From assembly GCA_024036415.1 (NCBI GenBank), contig JAMWET010000805.1, positions 289,501 through 353,500 of the forward strand: a DNA stretch of 64,000 nucleotides, given 5' to 3'. The DNA comes from Prochilodus magdalenae (taxonomy: Eukaryota; Chordata; Actinopteri; Characiformes; Prochilodontidae). The notes under the pieces are model-generated. The model had not been told where the DNA came from. It did no database searches and saw only the letters and a list, made by a program, of their open reading frames with translations. The position numbers were made by a program, and so were the translations under genes. This document shows positions 13,070 to 24,503 of the stretch, piece by piece; within the stretch, counting starts at the first letter, position 1; each line of letters opens with the position of its first letter.

Positions 13070-13835
13070 CCTCAGTTACACAGTTACGGTTACAGCACAG
13101 TTACAAAACAGTTACTATTACAGCACAGTCACTGCTAACAACAGAGCTGCAACACAGTACAGAAACATATCCAGCACAGTAACTGTTAACAGTACACTTA
13201 CAACACAATTACTGTTACAGAACAGTTACAACACAATTACTGTTACAGAACAGTTACAACACAATTACTGTTACAGAACAGTTACAACACAATTACTACT
13301 ACAGCACAGTCACTATTACTGCACAGTTACCCCAGCGATCATGTTATAGCACTGTTAATTTTATCAACACAGTTACAAAGGTTACTGTTACAGCACATTT
13401 ATAACACAGTTACATTTGCAGCACAGCAACTATGAACAACACAGTTACAATGCAGTTAATGTTATAGCACATTTATAACAGTTAAATTTGCAGCACTGTT
13501 ACTCCTGCAGCATATTTACATCGTAGTCACATTTGCAGCACAGCTACTGTCAACAACACTTACAATGCAGTACTGTTACAGCATATTTATAACAGTTACA
13601 TTTGCAGTTAATGCAGTTAATGTTATAGCACATTTATAACAGTTAAATTTGCAGCACTGTTACTCCTGCAGCACATTTACATCGTAGTCACATTTGCAGC
13701 ACAGTTACTGTCAACAACAGTAACAATACAGTTACTGTTACAGCCCATTTATAACACTGTTACATTTGCAGCACAGTTACTGTTAACAGCACAGTTACAA
13801 TGCAGTTACTGTTACATCACAGTTACTGTTACAGG
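13070..13835. repeat. Degenerate cagttac-rich tandem array
   Basis: Irregular tandem motifs such as cagttactgttacagcac and aacacaattactgttacag. They share the cagttac core with the 32-bp array at 3905-4765 but are less regular, with unit lengths varying around 25-50 bp. Confidence 0.8.
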
Positions 13836-14097
13836 TTCTTTAGGGTAATGGAAATGTTTTTAACACCTATCTAGTACTGAACTTCTAAATATTAATGTAC
13901 AATGCAATACATATTGGGTATTTTCAAAGGTTGTGATGTCTCTTTTTATATTTACCAGATGACAAAGTATGACATCCAGGACGTCCCAGGAAGTCGAATA
14001 ACATGACAAAATATGTAAAATGAAGTGAAGTTTCAAACAATACACAAAACAAAACATGCACACACGCATGCACACACACACACACATACATGTATAT

Positions 14098-14348
14098 ATC
14101 GTCGCTGTCCAAAGAAAAACAGGTATCTCCAAAATGGCAACTTTACAGGAGAGCCCAAAAACCTCATTCAATTTGAATGAAAGTGAATGGAACCAGACGT
14201 CTTTCAAAGTCATTTTGGGCCATTACTGTTGGTCCATACTTCATGAAATTTCTACACAGTGTAAACATCATATCATGTGATCAAATGAGGCATAGAAGTA
14301 AAAATCCACAAAAATGGAGATACATGTTTTTCATTGGACAGCGACGAT
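14098..14348 (+). mobile_element. Short inverted-repeat element, copy B
   Basis: Left atcgtcgctgtccaaag and right ttggacagcgacgat are inverted repeats, and the interior matches the copy at 1696 closely (aggagagcccaaaaacctca, atgaaagtgaatggaacc). TA-rich microsatellite lies on both sides, as for copy A. Confidence 0.8.
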
Positions 14349-14598
14349 ATATATATGTATATATATATATATATATGTATGTATATCTATATATGCATTG
14401 GCAAATGGTGACTGTTAGAGCAAGCCCATCAACGCAAAAATGAGGAAACAAAACATTTTGAAAATAATGCTAATTCTGATTAGCATCCCTATAGGTATCT
14501 ACTAATATACTGGCGCTAAGCTAATGCCAGTTCCTCTAAACATATTTGGCCAGTCTTGATTAAATGAAGACACATAGCTTGTAAAAGACAGTCTATGT

Positions 14599-14604
14599 TT
14601 TATT
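14599..14604 (-). terminator. Candidate polyadenylation signal for the btla-like gene
   Basis: AATAAA on the minus strand (context caaataaaac), about 560 bp downstream of the stop at 15160. It would give a short 3' UTR. Confidence 0.4.
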
Positions 14605-15159
14605 TGAAGCATGTAAGATGCACACGTTTACATGTTTTACCTTTACAGTTTTACAGTGACTCTTTCACAGACCTACTCCTGATTCTCGCACTTAATTGGT
14701 TCAAACTACCACTCACAATCGTATCTAGAGCTTCCAGAGAGCCTAGAGTAACAACTGTCTTGGTCCCACTCAATGGAAATCAAACTGGGTGATTGGGTGA
14801 TTCCTTTGCTAGTTCCTAATTATGTTAGCAACTAATCTGACATAATCTGACATCTGAGTGTAAATACAGGAAAAATTATACAACAATATACTTAAAATCC
14901 CAGAACGGCTGCTGGAGCGTACGCTTGCTCAAATACTTGGAGAAGGTTGTGCTAGGGTAACATGTAGGGCAGCAGGCAACAACAACATGATCCAGATTGC
15001 GCTATGAAACCCAGAACATCCTGATGGGTTTTAGTCCTATTCAAAATAAATGCTTACAAGCTTCCAACAGCATGGAAGAGTTTAGAAGGCACCTGACAGG
15101 CTGAAGGGCTCTTGACATCATCCAGGGAAGATAAATCCAAGCATGTGTGATCTGTCTGC

Positions 15160-18100
15160 TCAGGCTGAGGAGAATTTGAGTGAGGTGTAGACGGTGGGCT
15201 CACTTTCTTGGGGTATCTTCTGCTGTTTTGGACTCTTCAGTACCACTGCTGCGTATACCACCTGCAAAAATATCCACACTCACATATTACCCAAATGCAC
15301 TTGTTGTAAACAGATCTTTATACCAAATTAGCTTAAACCATAAAGTATCCAGCCCTTATATGTTTACGTTACGATCTGTTTAAACCTAAAGCTTTAATTG
15401 AGAAACCAATAGGCTACATGTACACATAAGTCAGGATGTATAGGAATATACAAATTTACTACATACTGGAAGGTGGGAGGTTATTCTATATTCAATATTG
15501 CATATAGTTATGGTTATATTAAGGCAATATATATTTTATCAGACAGTATCCATAAAACATATAGTTATTTAGTACATATATACACAATTATTTAGTAATT
15601 ACTAAAGAACATTAAAGTGCTTACCTCTGCTTGAGGTTTAACTCGAGCAGCAGCTACAACCAGAAACACAAGGAGGAGTTAAAGACTTGCACACAGTAAT
15701 ACAGCTTCTTACTAGGCCGTATGGTTATAATAACCATGGACTCCTCAAATAGTTATGACTGCAGTAATAACAGTACCATCTACTTTGTACATCTGCCTAC
15801 CAGAGTCCACCACCTACTGTACCAGTCAGCAGTTTAGACATGGCTACTCATAGAAGGTTATGTTATGTTTAGCTTAATGCTTTACTTTACAGTAGAAGTG
15901 AGGACGTCAGTTTTCTTAACTTGGAGGTTAACTGGAGGTTCATAAATCAAGACTTTTTGCTAAGCACCTTAGATGGATTCTATTGGTCTGTCCATCATGA
16001 ATATTCAGTACATTGATTTGAGAACTAGAGCTGTGCAGAACAATAGATGAAAAAATGGGCACAACAAAATATACAACCATCATCGAAAGAATAGTTGCTC
16101 CCAGAAAGAATCAGCCCACAGGAATGAAACTTGGTGGGTGGGTAGGTTTGACATTGCGAGACATGCAAATGTGACATAGGCAAGAGCAGGTCTCATCTCT
16201 CTACCTGACTGACACAACAGCAACAATTGTGGACAACCAGTAAGTACTGATGCTCTCCATGAGTCATCCGGTTAGTGCTAGCACCATTAGCAGTTGGCTA
16301 CATGACACAGGACTACATCCTGTTACGAGGACTGCTGTTAACACTACGACAATGTCTTGGTGGAGAGATACAATGAATCTGTGTGTGGAGGCACAGTGGT
16401 CAGCGCCAAGAAGGTCCAGAAGGCCTTGGGTCACTCCACCTCCACCCTACGACACAATCTGCTGTATCCGTATGAGTATATTCATGCTGCATGGGATGGA
16501 TTATCACAGGACACCTCTGCAAATCCACGCCGAGACGTCTGGCATGCTGCGTAACTGAGAAACACTACTTCCGTATGTGTAGCTCAATAAATATCACCAA
16601 TATAAGCCTAAATTTATAGCCATTTATTATTTATTTATGCTTGTAACCTTCATCGTCCTTCCCAATAGCACTGAACTCCCACACTTCCTTCTGGGTGCAA
16701 CTATTCTTTGGATGCTGAGTGTGTATTTGAGATGGGCAATATGGCAAAATATAACATTGTGATAGATTGAGAGTATTTGTGGTATATCAGGTTATGTATT
16801 GTTTCAGAGACCTCATCAGTTGGAACTGTTAAGCCTAGGCCCTTTGGGGTGTGTCTAAACTTTTGACTGGTGCTATATGTGTACAGTTACAAATGGTACA
16901 GTTCATCAGTCGCCCTGTACCCCTTCATCATTAGTTAGGTTATGACCACAAGACCACTGATAATGAGATAATGTGATTGGGTGGAGGACCACCTCCACAC
17001 AGCTGTGACGCTGTCATGGCAATGATTGTATCAGAGACAGCAGTGTTGTTGGGGTTTTTAAACGCATAGGTGTCCCTGCTTGACTGGGGATGGTCCACCA
17101 CCAACCAACCTCCAGGCAAAAGCAATTCTGTGGTCAGAAACTAACCCTTGATAAAGGACAAGCAGACGGCCATAACTCAGAGGTGGCTTTACAAGGTAGG
17201 GGGTTTCCTTGCTTGTGAAGGATCATAAAGACCTAATGATAGGTTACTCTTGGAGTGAGGCTGCTGGTGTGCGCTGTAATTCTTACAGGTGCTTCTGAAG
17301 TGCGGTGGAACAGGGGGAGCTCGATGTCGTTTGGAGGACAGACAGCAGGCTAGTCCCAGAACCAAAGGAAAGCACAAACTGGCACCAGTACAAACCAGCA
17401 ACCTGTGCGAGACCTTTCTGTACACCGATTCAGCTGCAGATACAATATAACACATAAGATCATTATAGATGTCATGCTTTAGTTTATTTAGGCTTCCATA
17501 TTTTTGATGTTAAAGGAATAATATCATTTAACTGACACAAATGTAATCTATATATCTACACATTTAATCTACATATCCTAAGCATATACCAGAGTTGGAC
17601 AATGAAACTGAAACACCTGTCATTTAAGTGTGGGAGGTCTCATGGCTAAATTGGACCAGCCTGGTGGCCAATCTTCATTAATTGCACATTGCACCAGTAA
17701 GAGCAGAGTGTGAAGGTTCAGTTAGCAGGTAAGAGCACAGTTCTGCTCAAAATACTGCAATGCACACAACATTATGGGTGACATACCAGAGTTCAAAAGA
17801 GGACAAACTGTTGGTGCACGTCTTGCTGGCGCATCTGTGACCAAGACAGCAAGTCTTTGTGATGTATCAAGAGCCACGGTATCCAGGGTAATGTCAGCAT
17901 ACCACCAAGAAAGACGAACCTCCACCAGCATCACGTAGTGACCTGGCCACTATCCTGCAAGAAGAATGGCTTAAACTCCCTCTGACCACTGTGCAGGACG
18001 CAGTATATGTCATTCCCAAGACCAACTGACGCTGTATTGGCAGGAGAAGGAGGCCCTACACCATACTAATAAATGATTGTGGTCTAAAACCAGGTGCTTC

Positions 18101-20563
18101 AGTTTCATTGTCCAACCCCTGTATATCTATGAAACCATCAGGCATAAAGTCTGAATAACACTTTACCTAAAGGCTGCCTCCATAAAGACTTAATAACACT
18201 TGCATAACAAATGTAATAAACACAGAGTAGCATATTCATAATGCAGTACTTGTGTACTGAGTATGAACAACTCATTTCAGGATTTGTAACATTACATAAG
18301 AAATGATGTTGTGCAAATGAGACACTAGGATTACCCTTCAACTAAATTTCAATATATAGCATTGTTATAAAGGCACCATGATAGGTACAGTATGCAGAAT
18401 AGGGCCTAACTGAGACTGAAATGAAAGATGAGATAAATATGAATGAAAATTATCATTTTACTCTGATGCCATCAGCATCTTTATAGAACTGATATGTAGT
18501 GTTAGGCCTGCTTAATAGCTCTTATGCTTGGGAATAAAGCTTTATAGCAGTGTTATAATATAAATATAAATTCAAGGTTCTTTATTTCAACACAATGCCA
18601 TGTATTCCATATGACATTCTATACCATCAAGCAAATACTGACATAAGCTGTTCAAATTATTCAAGTATTGTTTTCAGTGTTATGCAATGCTTAGGGGTTA
18701 TAAAGCATGCACTGCTTATTGCATATAAGTCCATTTATAGGCTGCCTTTAAATACAGTGCTACCATTATAGTCTAACTGACACTGATTGACAGTTTGATA
18801 AGCAAGTGTGTGATGAATTAGGCATGCAGTTCTCATCACTTCATTAGTTATTGGCCCTGTAGTTCCAAAGCAAAACCCAACAAGCAAATATATCACACCA
18901 CCAAGCAAATGGACCTTTACGTTTGGCCCCTCAAATTCAAAAGAATGAAAGTGGATTGAGTTAGGATACGTACTGATGTGCACATAGCTACCTGTAGTCA
19001 CATTGACATATGTGACATGCCCATTGCTGGAAATCCCTGTGGTGGCATCACCTCCCATCCATTTGATGCTGCACTGATACGCCCCTGAATCTGATTGGTT
19101 GAGGTTTTGAATGTTGATCAGCAGTAGTGTACTTTCGGCTGAGATGGTGTGATTGGACAGATGGAATCGTGGAGATGGGCTGAGGAGAGTGAAATGTCCC
19201 CCTGTTGTCAGACCCCATCCTCCTGTCCAGCTCTTCTGTCCACAGTGATGAACCTTGCACTTTAAGGAGATGCTTCCCCCTTCTGGCACAAACAGAGTAC
19301 TGCGGTTTGCCTCCACTGCAGGAAAGCACTCAGTAGCACAGACTGAAAGAGGTCAAATGGGAAGGATATGTCATAGGTTAAAAGCACATGGCAGGAATGT
19401 TCAGCCATTTTAATCTTTCACTTTAATAGTGATTGTGCTCTTGACAACATTCCAGAATGTTCCGTCTGACTGGAATGGCGTGCTTGTATAAAGCATTTTG
19501 AACCGAACTTGCGATTTTCCTGAAAACCTATTTTTTTGGGGGGGGTGGGGGGGTTGAAAATGTATATGCTCATTTACTTTACTTCCAACAGACTTCTTGT
19601 GCTGGTGTGAGAGGATCAGATACACCACTGCCTGCTGGAGTCACTGCTGGACTGAGAATAGACCACCAACCAAAACTATCCAGCCAACACAGTGAGTGGA
19701 CACTGCTGTGTCTGATCCACTCACACCAGGACACACACCAACACACCACCACCTGTGGGGGTCCTGACTGTTGACGAACAGGGTACAACATATGCAGGGA
19801 AACAGATGGACTACAGTCTGTAATTGCACAAGGTGCACCTATATGGCAAGTGGAGCTGATAAAATGAATAATGAAGGTAGATACACTGAGGTGGTCATAA
19901 TGTTATGCCTGATTGGTGTATATAACAAAGTGAAGGTGAATTTAATAACAGCAAAAATGATTTTCACCATGTTAGTAGTTGTTTTGATTTTTAAGGCTTG
20001 GAAGACCAGAAAATAGCAATGGTTTCCATGGATGTACTTTTCCATGGAAATATATCAGGCCAGGTTTAGGCTGCATAGCTCCTCTATACCGAAAAATAAA
20101 AATTCTTGGCAGGTACAGTTACCTTATGTCTAGTTGATTGATTATAAAATTCTCATTTTATGATTGTTGTAAGTTCAATTTGTTTCCTCTGATTCCAGAC
20201 ATTTTAACTAGTTGTAAGTCATTTTTGGAAGCCAACTTTTGTCATTGTATTGGCAGATGATTTGACCTGTTGTGAACTAATTTCCTAAATTAATCAAACG
20301 CATCTGCCAATATAGTGAGAAAAAAAGAGACAATGGAGAATATAGTGCCAAAATGACTCAAAACAAGTAAAAGAAAGAGTCTCAAAATCTCATAAATAGT
20401 CTTAAAATGAGCTTAACAAGCGAATTTGATGACATATTAACGAGATTTAAGTTCAGTGTACATGCCAAGATGTCATTCTGGCCGTCTATTGGAACTTACC
20501 TTGGAGACTGCATGAAAAGGTCAGAATGATCATCAAACATCCGTCCAGAAGTACATTTGGCAT
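15160..20563 (-). CDS. btla: BTLA-like inhibitory immunoglobulin-superfamily receptor, complete coding region
   Basis: Five minus-strand exons: 20500-20563, 18992-19342, 17248-17433, 15625-15653 and 15160-15261. All have GT-AG ends; phases (1, 1, 1, 0) fit and give 243 residues plus stop. Residues 1-21 are a signal peptide (MPNVLLDGCLMIILTF). An Ig V-like domain follows: Cys50 and a nearby Cys55, Trp60/Trp64, a DSGAYQC motif with Cys112, and NxS/T sites. A hydrophobic span lies at about 150-172. The cytoplasmic tail has a proline-rich APPVPP, then VVYAAV (Tyr213, fits the ITIM pattern) and TVYTSL (Tyr235, ITSM-like with Leu at +3). Mammalian BTLA has the same plan: one Ig domain with an extra Cys pair, then ITIM and ITSM motifs that recruit SHP phosphatases to dampen T and B cells. 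Ligand (HVEM in mammals) cannot be inferred. Another single-Ig inhibitory receptor is the alternative. Confidence 0.82.
15625..15653 (-). other. btla: 29-nt micro-exon of the btla-like gene
   Basis: Between acceptor ctggttgtag and donor gtaagc lie 29 nt reading (T)AARVKPQAE. It enters in phase 1 and leaves in phase 0, which is what is needed to join exon 17248-17433 to the final ITIM-bearing exon. Without it the last exon would be out of frame, which supports it as real. Confidence 0.7.
15823..16878. mobile_element. Inverted-end element with tttagaca termini, interrupted
   Basis: Left end accagtcagcagtttagaca and right end tgtctaaacttttgactggt are inverted. The two halves match the uninterrupted relative at 49045-49532 (gctttaatg-type left part; ggtctgtccatcatgaa; gtggtatatcaggttatgta; tgtctaaactt). 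The Tc1-like copy 16081-16714 sits inside it. Confidence 0.7.
16081..16714 (+). mobile_element. Tc1-like element, internally deleted, copy 2
   Basis: The ends catcgaaagaatagttgc and gcaactattctttggatg are inverted repeats. Broken transposase pieces include a C-terminal stretch like AAWDGLSQDT. Same layout and nearly the same length as the copy at 2427-3066. Confidence 0.8.
17590..18122 (+). mobile_element. Tc1/mariner-type element, internally deleted, in a btla-like intron
   Basis: The left end gttggacaatgaaactgaaa and right end cagtttcattgtccaac are inverted repeats. The plus strand encodes a transposase N-terminal fragment with a helix-turn-helix-like pattern (EFKRGQTVGARLAGASVTKT, then SRATVSRVMSAY), but the catalytic core is deleted. 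It sits in the intron between the Ig exon and the membrane exon. Confidence 0.75.
18123..18991 (-). other. btla-like intron 2, with read-through from the Ig exon
   Basis: AT-rich intron. The frame of the Ig exon stays open past the donor for 85 codons to 18735 and includes a hydrophobic stretch (GGVIYLLVGFCFG). Normal splicing at gtagct is the best model. A retained form is discussed in the findings. Confidence 0.5.
19343..20499. other. btla-like intron 1
   Basis: Intron between the leader exon and the Ig exon. It contains a partial copy (19598-19915) of the repeat that is more complete at 37150-37750, and no other exon that I recognise. Confidence 0.6.
19598..19915. mobile_element. Partial foldback-type repeat, copy 2
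   Basis: Shares acagatggactacagtctgta, the ggtgcacctatatgg region, and the gtgtctgatccactcac segment with the element at 37150-37750, and ends with gtggtcataatgttatgcct. Only the right half is kept. Confidence 0.7.
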
Positions 20564-21558
20564 CCTGTGAGGAGAAAGTGCTCGGCGAGTTCAGTCCAGG
20601 CTCCTCACACATTCCTTAAGAAGATCCTAAACAACTTTTTTCAGTCACCTATAAGATCTTCTAGTGCGACACGGCAGATCCATCATGCCGTCGTTCTGTA
20701 CTGCCAGTAAATACACTTCTGCTTCAGAACGGCTGGTCCATTGTGACAGTGGGCCATGAGGAAGGAAATTCACATGCTCACTTTCCATGCTGCAGGAAAA
20801 CAACTTCATGTCCTTCCTGTTCACAGACCCGAGAGACCTGTCGATTAGAAGCAGCCCAAAATCTCCCACACAAATCAGAGTCTCCAAAAGTATTTAACTA
20901 CTGGCCCTTTGGATCAAAACATGGCACGACTGCTGTAGCCTTTTAGCTTTCATTAAATGTTGACTATGAGAAATGTAGCAGGGAACCTAGGCCATCATAA
21001 CATCTGAAAAACACAACTTGTTCTTAATATAAAACACTGGACAACTAAAGGTGGATATGTGAAGGTAGACATGAAAGTGATTTGCAGAACAAGCCCCCCC
21101 CACCCCACCCCCACCGCAAGCCTCAGCAGGAAGTCTGTGTATCAGTGCTAATGTATTAAAGTCCTCAGGAAACTGTTCCGTGCAAAGGTGCATAGCTAAG
21201 TATTAAATACAGTGTCGTTAATGAACATTAAGGTTCCAAAGAGTCTAGCAGCTTATTATTATTATTATAAGCCTATTATTCAGTTATTATTCTTAATATT
21301 TATTAATGCTTTAATCACAACTATGAATTTGGTGGTTATGGATTTGAGGAACTGAAATGTGACCCAGTTATGATGAATTCACAAATGTTGTAACATTCCT
21401 TCATGTTTCTGTTGCTAAGATGCAATCATTCAGAGCTGTTTGGAGTGGGAATAATAATCATAATAATAATAATAATCATAATAATAATAATAATAATAAT
21501 TATTATTATTATTATTATTTATTGCTAAGATGCAATCATTCAGAGCTGTTTGGAGTGG

Positions 21559-21637
<79 letters not shown>

Positions 21638-21713
21638 TATAAAAACAACAACACAACAACAATAATAATAATAATAATAATAATAACAACACAGCAATAA
21701 CAACAACAACAAC

Positions 21714-21775
<62 letters not shown>

Positions 21776-23348
21776 TAATAATAATAATAATATTAATAAT
21801 AATAATAATAATAATTGTATTTATTTATTGCTTGATTTATTGAGTGATTTATTGTTTTTTTATAGAACATTTTTCATACCATTGGCAGCTCAAAGGCTTC
21901 CCAGAAATTATGCATTTTAATAAGCCAAAAACACAAATTTCAACTTATAATCACCAGGACAATGCAGAGTTTTAATTAAACATCATGTTAAAAAGATGCA
22001 TTTTTAAAATTCTTCTTAAAATCTTATATTGTATAATAAGTGTGTTGTTGCCAGGTAACTTGTTTGTATCTCTTGGTCTGGGACAAAAAAAAAATCTCAA
22101 AACTACTGAGGTGCAATGTGTAAGCCGTCTGGTCAACAACTCTGACAGCTCTGTGAGTTTCTCTGGAATGGACTCTTTACACCTTAATAGTTTTACCATT
22201 ATGCCTCTGCAATTTTAGATCACATGACTGACTAGGTTATGCCTAGTTGTTCTCTAGGGCAAAGTACTTAAGGTACCCCACCTACTGCCCCAGGCACTGC
22301 TGCTCCCTCTGCATAGTTAGGTAGCATAATGACGGGTGTAGGACAAATAGAGCTCAAAACAAAAGATCTAAATCGTTTAACCATAACAAGCACTTTAAAA
22401 ACCCCTGTTCCCCTGTGACACTGATGGAATGTGATCCACTGTAGCATTATCCACTTAACCACAAGGTGGTGCTAAAGTTCAGAAAACTGGATTACTTCAC
22501 TAAAGTTTGCGTCTTTGGGAAAAACTCTGTGCCGAACTCTGAGAAGAAAACTCCACCAGAGTGATTGGCCTTTTGTTTGTTATGGAAGGTGAGCAGGAAG
22601 AGAAGACTTGCCAAAAACCCTGGAGCGGTTCCCACAGAGGGAAATGGAGCACAGGAAAGAGAAATAAAAGGTAATAGCTGCAGCTGACTAAGAGGATTAT
22701 GGATGCTTGTCTCAAGTTTGCCACCTGGATGAACAGATGAATCAAGTGCTTTTGAGACATGGGCTGTGTTATGTCTGGCGAAACCACAAAACCAAACACT
22801 GCGTTTGAAAGTCAGCAGGTCAGGGTGAGGTCGAATGGTGGTGCCTTCTGAGTCCGGAGAAGTTTCATTCACTTCAGTACGCGGCAGCTTCATCAAAGAA
22901 ATGTTGAGGTCAGCGGAACGCAGGAGAATGTAAAGAATGTAAAAGCCAGACAATGAAAAAGAGATATTCAAGGTCTTTAAAAAATTCCACTCAAATTCCA
23001 GAACATCATGCTGTGGGAGAAGCCTTCAAAGGCCTCTCAAAGCTTTGTGCACAGGGATTTTACCAGGATTAAAGGGATCACATTCTACTTTCTAACATTT
23101 GTCATCCCTTGAAATTAAGCAAGTTGTTTTTGTTATTGTTCCTTTATAAGAATGATGTATGTAAATGACCTCTGTTCTGATTGGCTGGCCTATGTTGTGC
23201 CTCTTTTTAAAGTAACTCCAGGCTGAAAAGTAGCTTATACCTAAACATGAATTTATTGTTTCCTGCTGCATGCTCAGTGACCACAGATCTGTGAGTAAGC
23301 ATGACATCACAAAATAAAAATGAACACATATCCAGTGCACATATGCAG
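20564..23348. other. Upstream of the btla-like gene, no gene found
   Basis: The first few hundred bases should hold the btla-like promoter and 5' UTR, but no clear TATA element could be assigned. The rest contains AAT repeats (21250-21830) and unique AT-rich DNA. A 159-codon open frame on the minus strand (22492-22971) has no recognisable motif and I do not call it a gene. Confidence 0.4.
21415..21812. repeat. (AAT)n array with a duplicated flank
   Basis: Long AAT runs with AAC interruptions. A segment, gctaagatgcaatcattcag followed by agctgtttggagtggg, occurs twice (starts near 21415 and 21525), so a block of about 110 bp was duplicated together with its AAT run. Confidence 0.9.
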
Positions 23349-24503
23349 TAGCATGCAAAAGTTTGGGCCCCCCTGATCAGTACTTTTGTTACTGTGACCA
23401 AAAGCTAGGTGACTAGAAGACTGGACTGATCTCCCAAAGGCATGAGGTGAAAGATGAAACATTCTTTGCAACATTTTAAACAAAATTATGTATTATTTTA
23501 GTTTTGTGCCAATAAAAGAGATGAGATTTGAGCTCTCTGATAACTTTTACCGAGGTGCCAGACCATAATTAGTTAAAAGGGATACAGGCTCTTCATAATC
23601 ATCATTAGCAAAGACCAGGTTTCAAACCTTTATCAAATCGAAATCAGCCTTCAGACAAGCAAAAGGCCACCTTCAGGAAGTAATTACCATGAACCACTGA
23701 AGTAGGTGGGCAGTGCTTCTCTGGGAACAACATGTCAACTGAGGTCACGTGGACGGAAGAAATGGATTAATCATTACACACCTTCCAGCAAATTGAGTAG
23801 GGCAAGTAAACACACTGGTGGACGGAAGAATGGATTCTGTGAAGTAAAAACTGACAATGATACAATGATACAACGGGATAATGATCCTAAACACACCACA
23901 AAATCCACAATGGATTACCTCAAGAGGCACAGACTGAAGGCTTATTCAACAAGGACCTGAAAGACTCTTAGGCTATATTGAGACTGCCAGCCCAAATCCA
24001 TATTTGATAGTCTGAAAGCAAGTGACTTGAAATGTGATCCAATCAGATTTTTCACACATGCATCTTACTCTGGATTCTCTGGATGCTCAAACCAGATTAA
24101 AGTGTCTTTTGCATTACTCACAATGTACCAAGCAACGACGACAATCTTACAACCAAAGTGACGGAAGTGCTGGGAATGAGTGCAAACGGGTTCTGAACCA
24201 TGACTTGACAGAATGATTGTTTACAGTGGTGAGGTGACGCACCTGCGTCTCTCCTGCTTCCACATATAAAAGCTGCATCACCAATGTAGCTACACAGTTA
24301 CTGACACCTTCTTTACCACAGCGGCCTATGCAGATAGACTGGTGAAGTCTGGGCACGCCAACCTGATAAAGAAACAACTATGATATCCCTGCAGTTTGAA
24401 TACAGCCTAAACTGGCTAGAGAAACATGTACAGGCTGTGATACTTGCCAATGTGGGTGTTAATAAGGGCTTACCCTGCAGGGTGCCCACACTTTTGCATT
24501 GGC
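23349..24503. mobile_element. Degenerate Tc1-like element
   Basis: The left end gcatgcaaaagtttgggc pairs with gtgcccacacttttgcattg near 24481-24500. Near 23870 a plus-strand fragment reads RDNDPKHTTKSTMDYLKRH, the second catalytic Asp region of Tc1-type transposases. Frames are broken. A second copy of the end motif (gtgccaaacttttgct) near 24706 suggests rearrangement or a longer element. Confidence 0.6.

Larger units (their letters stand above)
15262..17247. other. btla-like introns 3 and 4, with nested mobile elements
   Basis: Apart from the 29-nt exon, this interval holds an inverted-end element of about 1.05 kb (15823-16878) that is split by a Tc1-like copy (16081-16714). Between 16920 and 17130 is further repeat-like sequence without a recognised gene. 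Confidence 0.6.

Noticed and set aside
22492..22971. 159-codon minus-strand frame
   Set aside because: No recognisable domain, no matching splice context and no codon pattern to support it; it could be chance.
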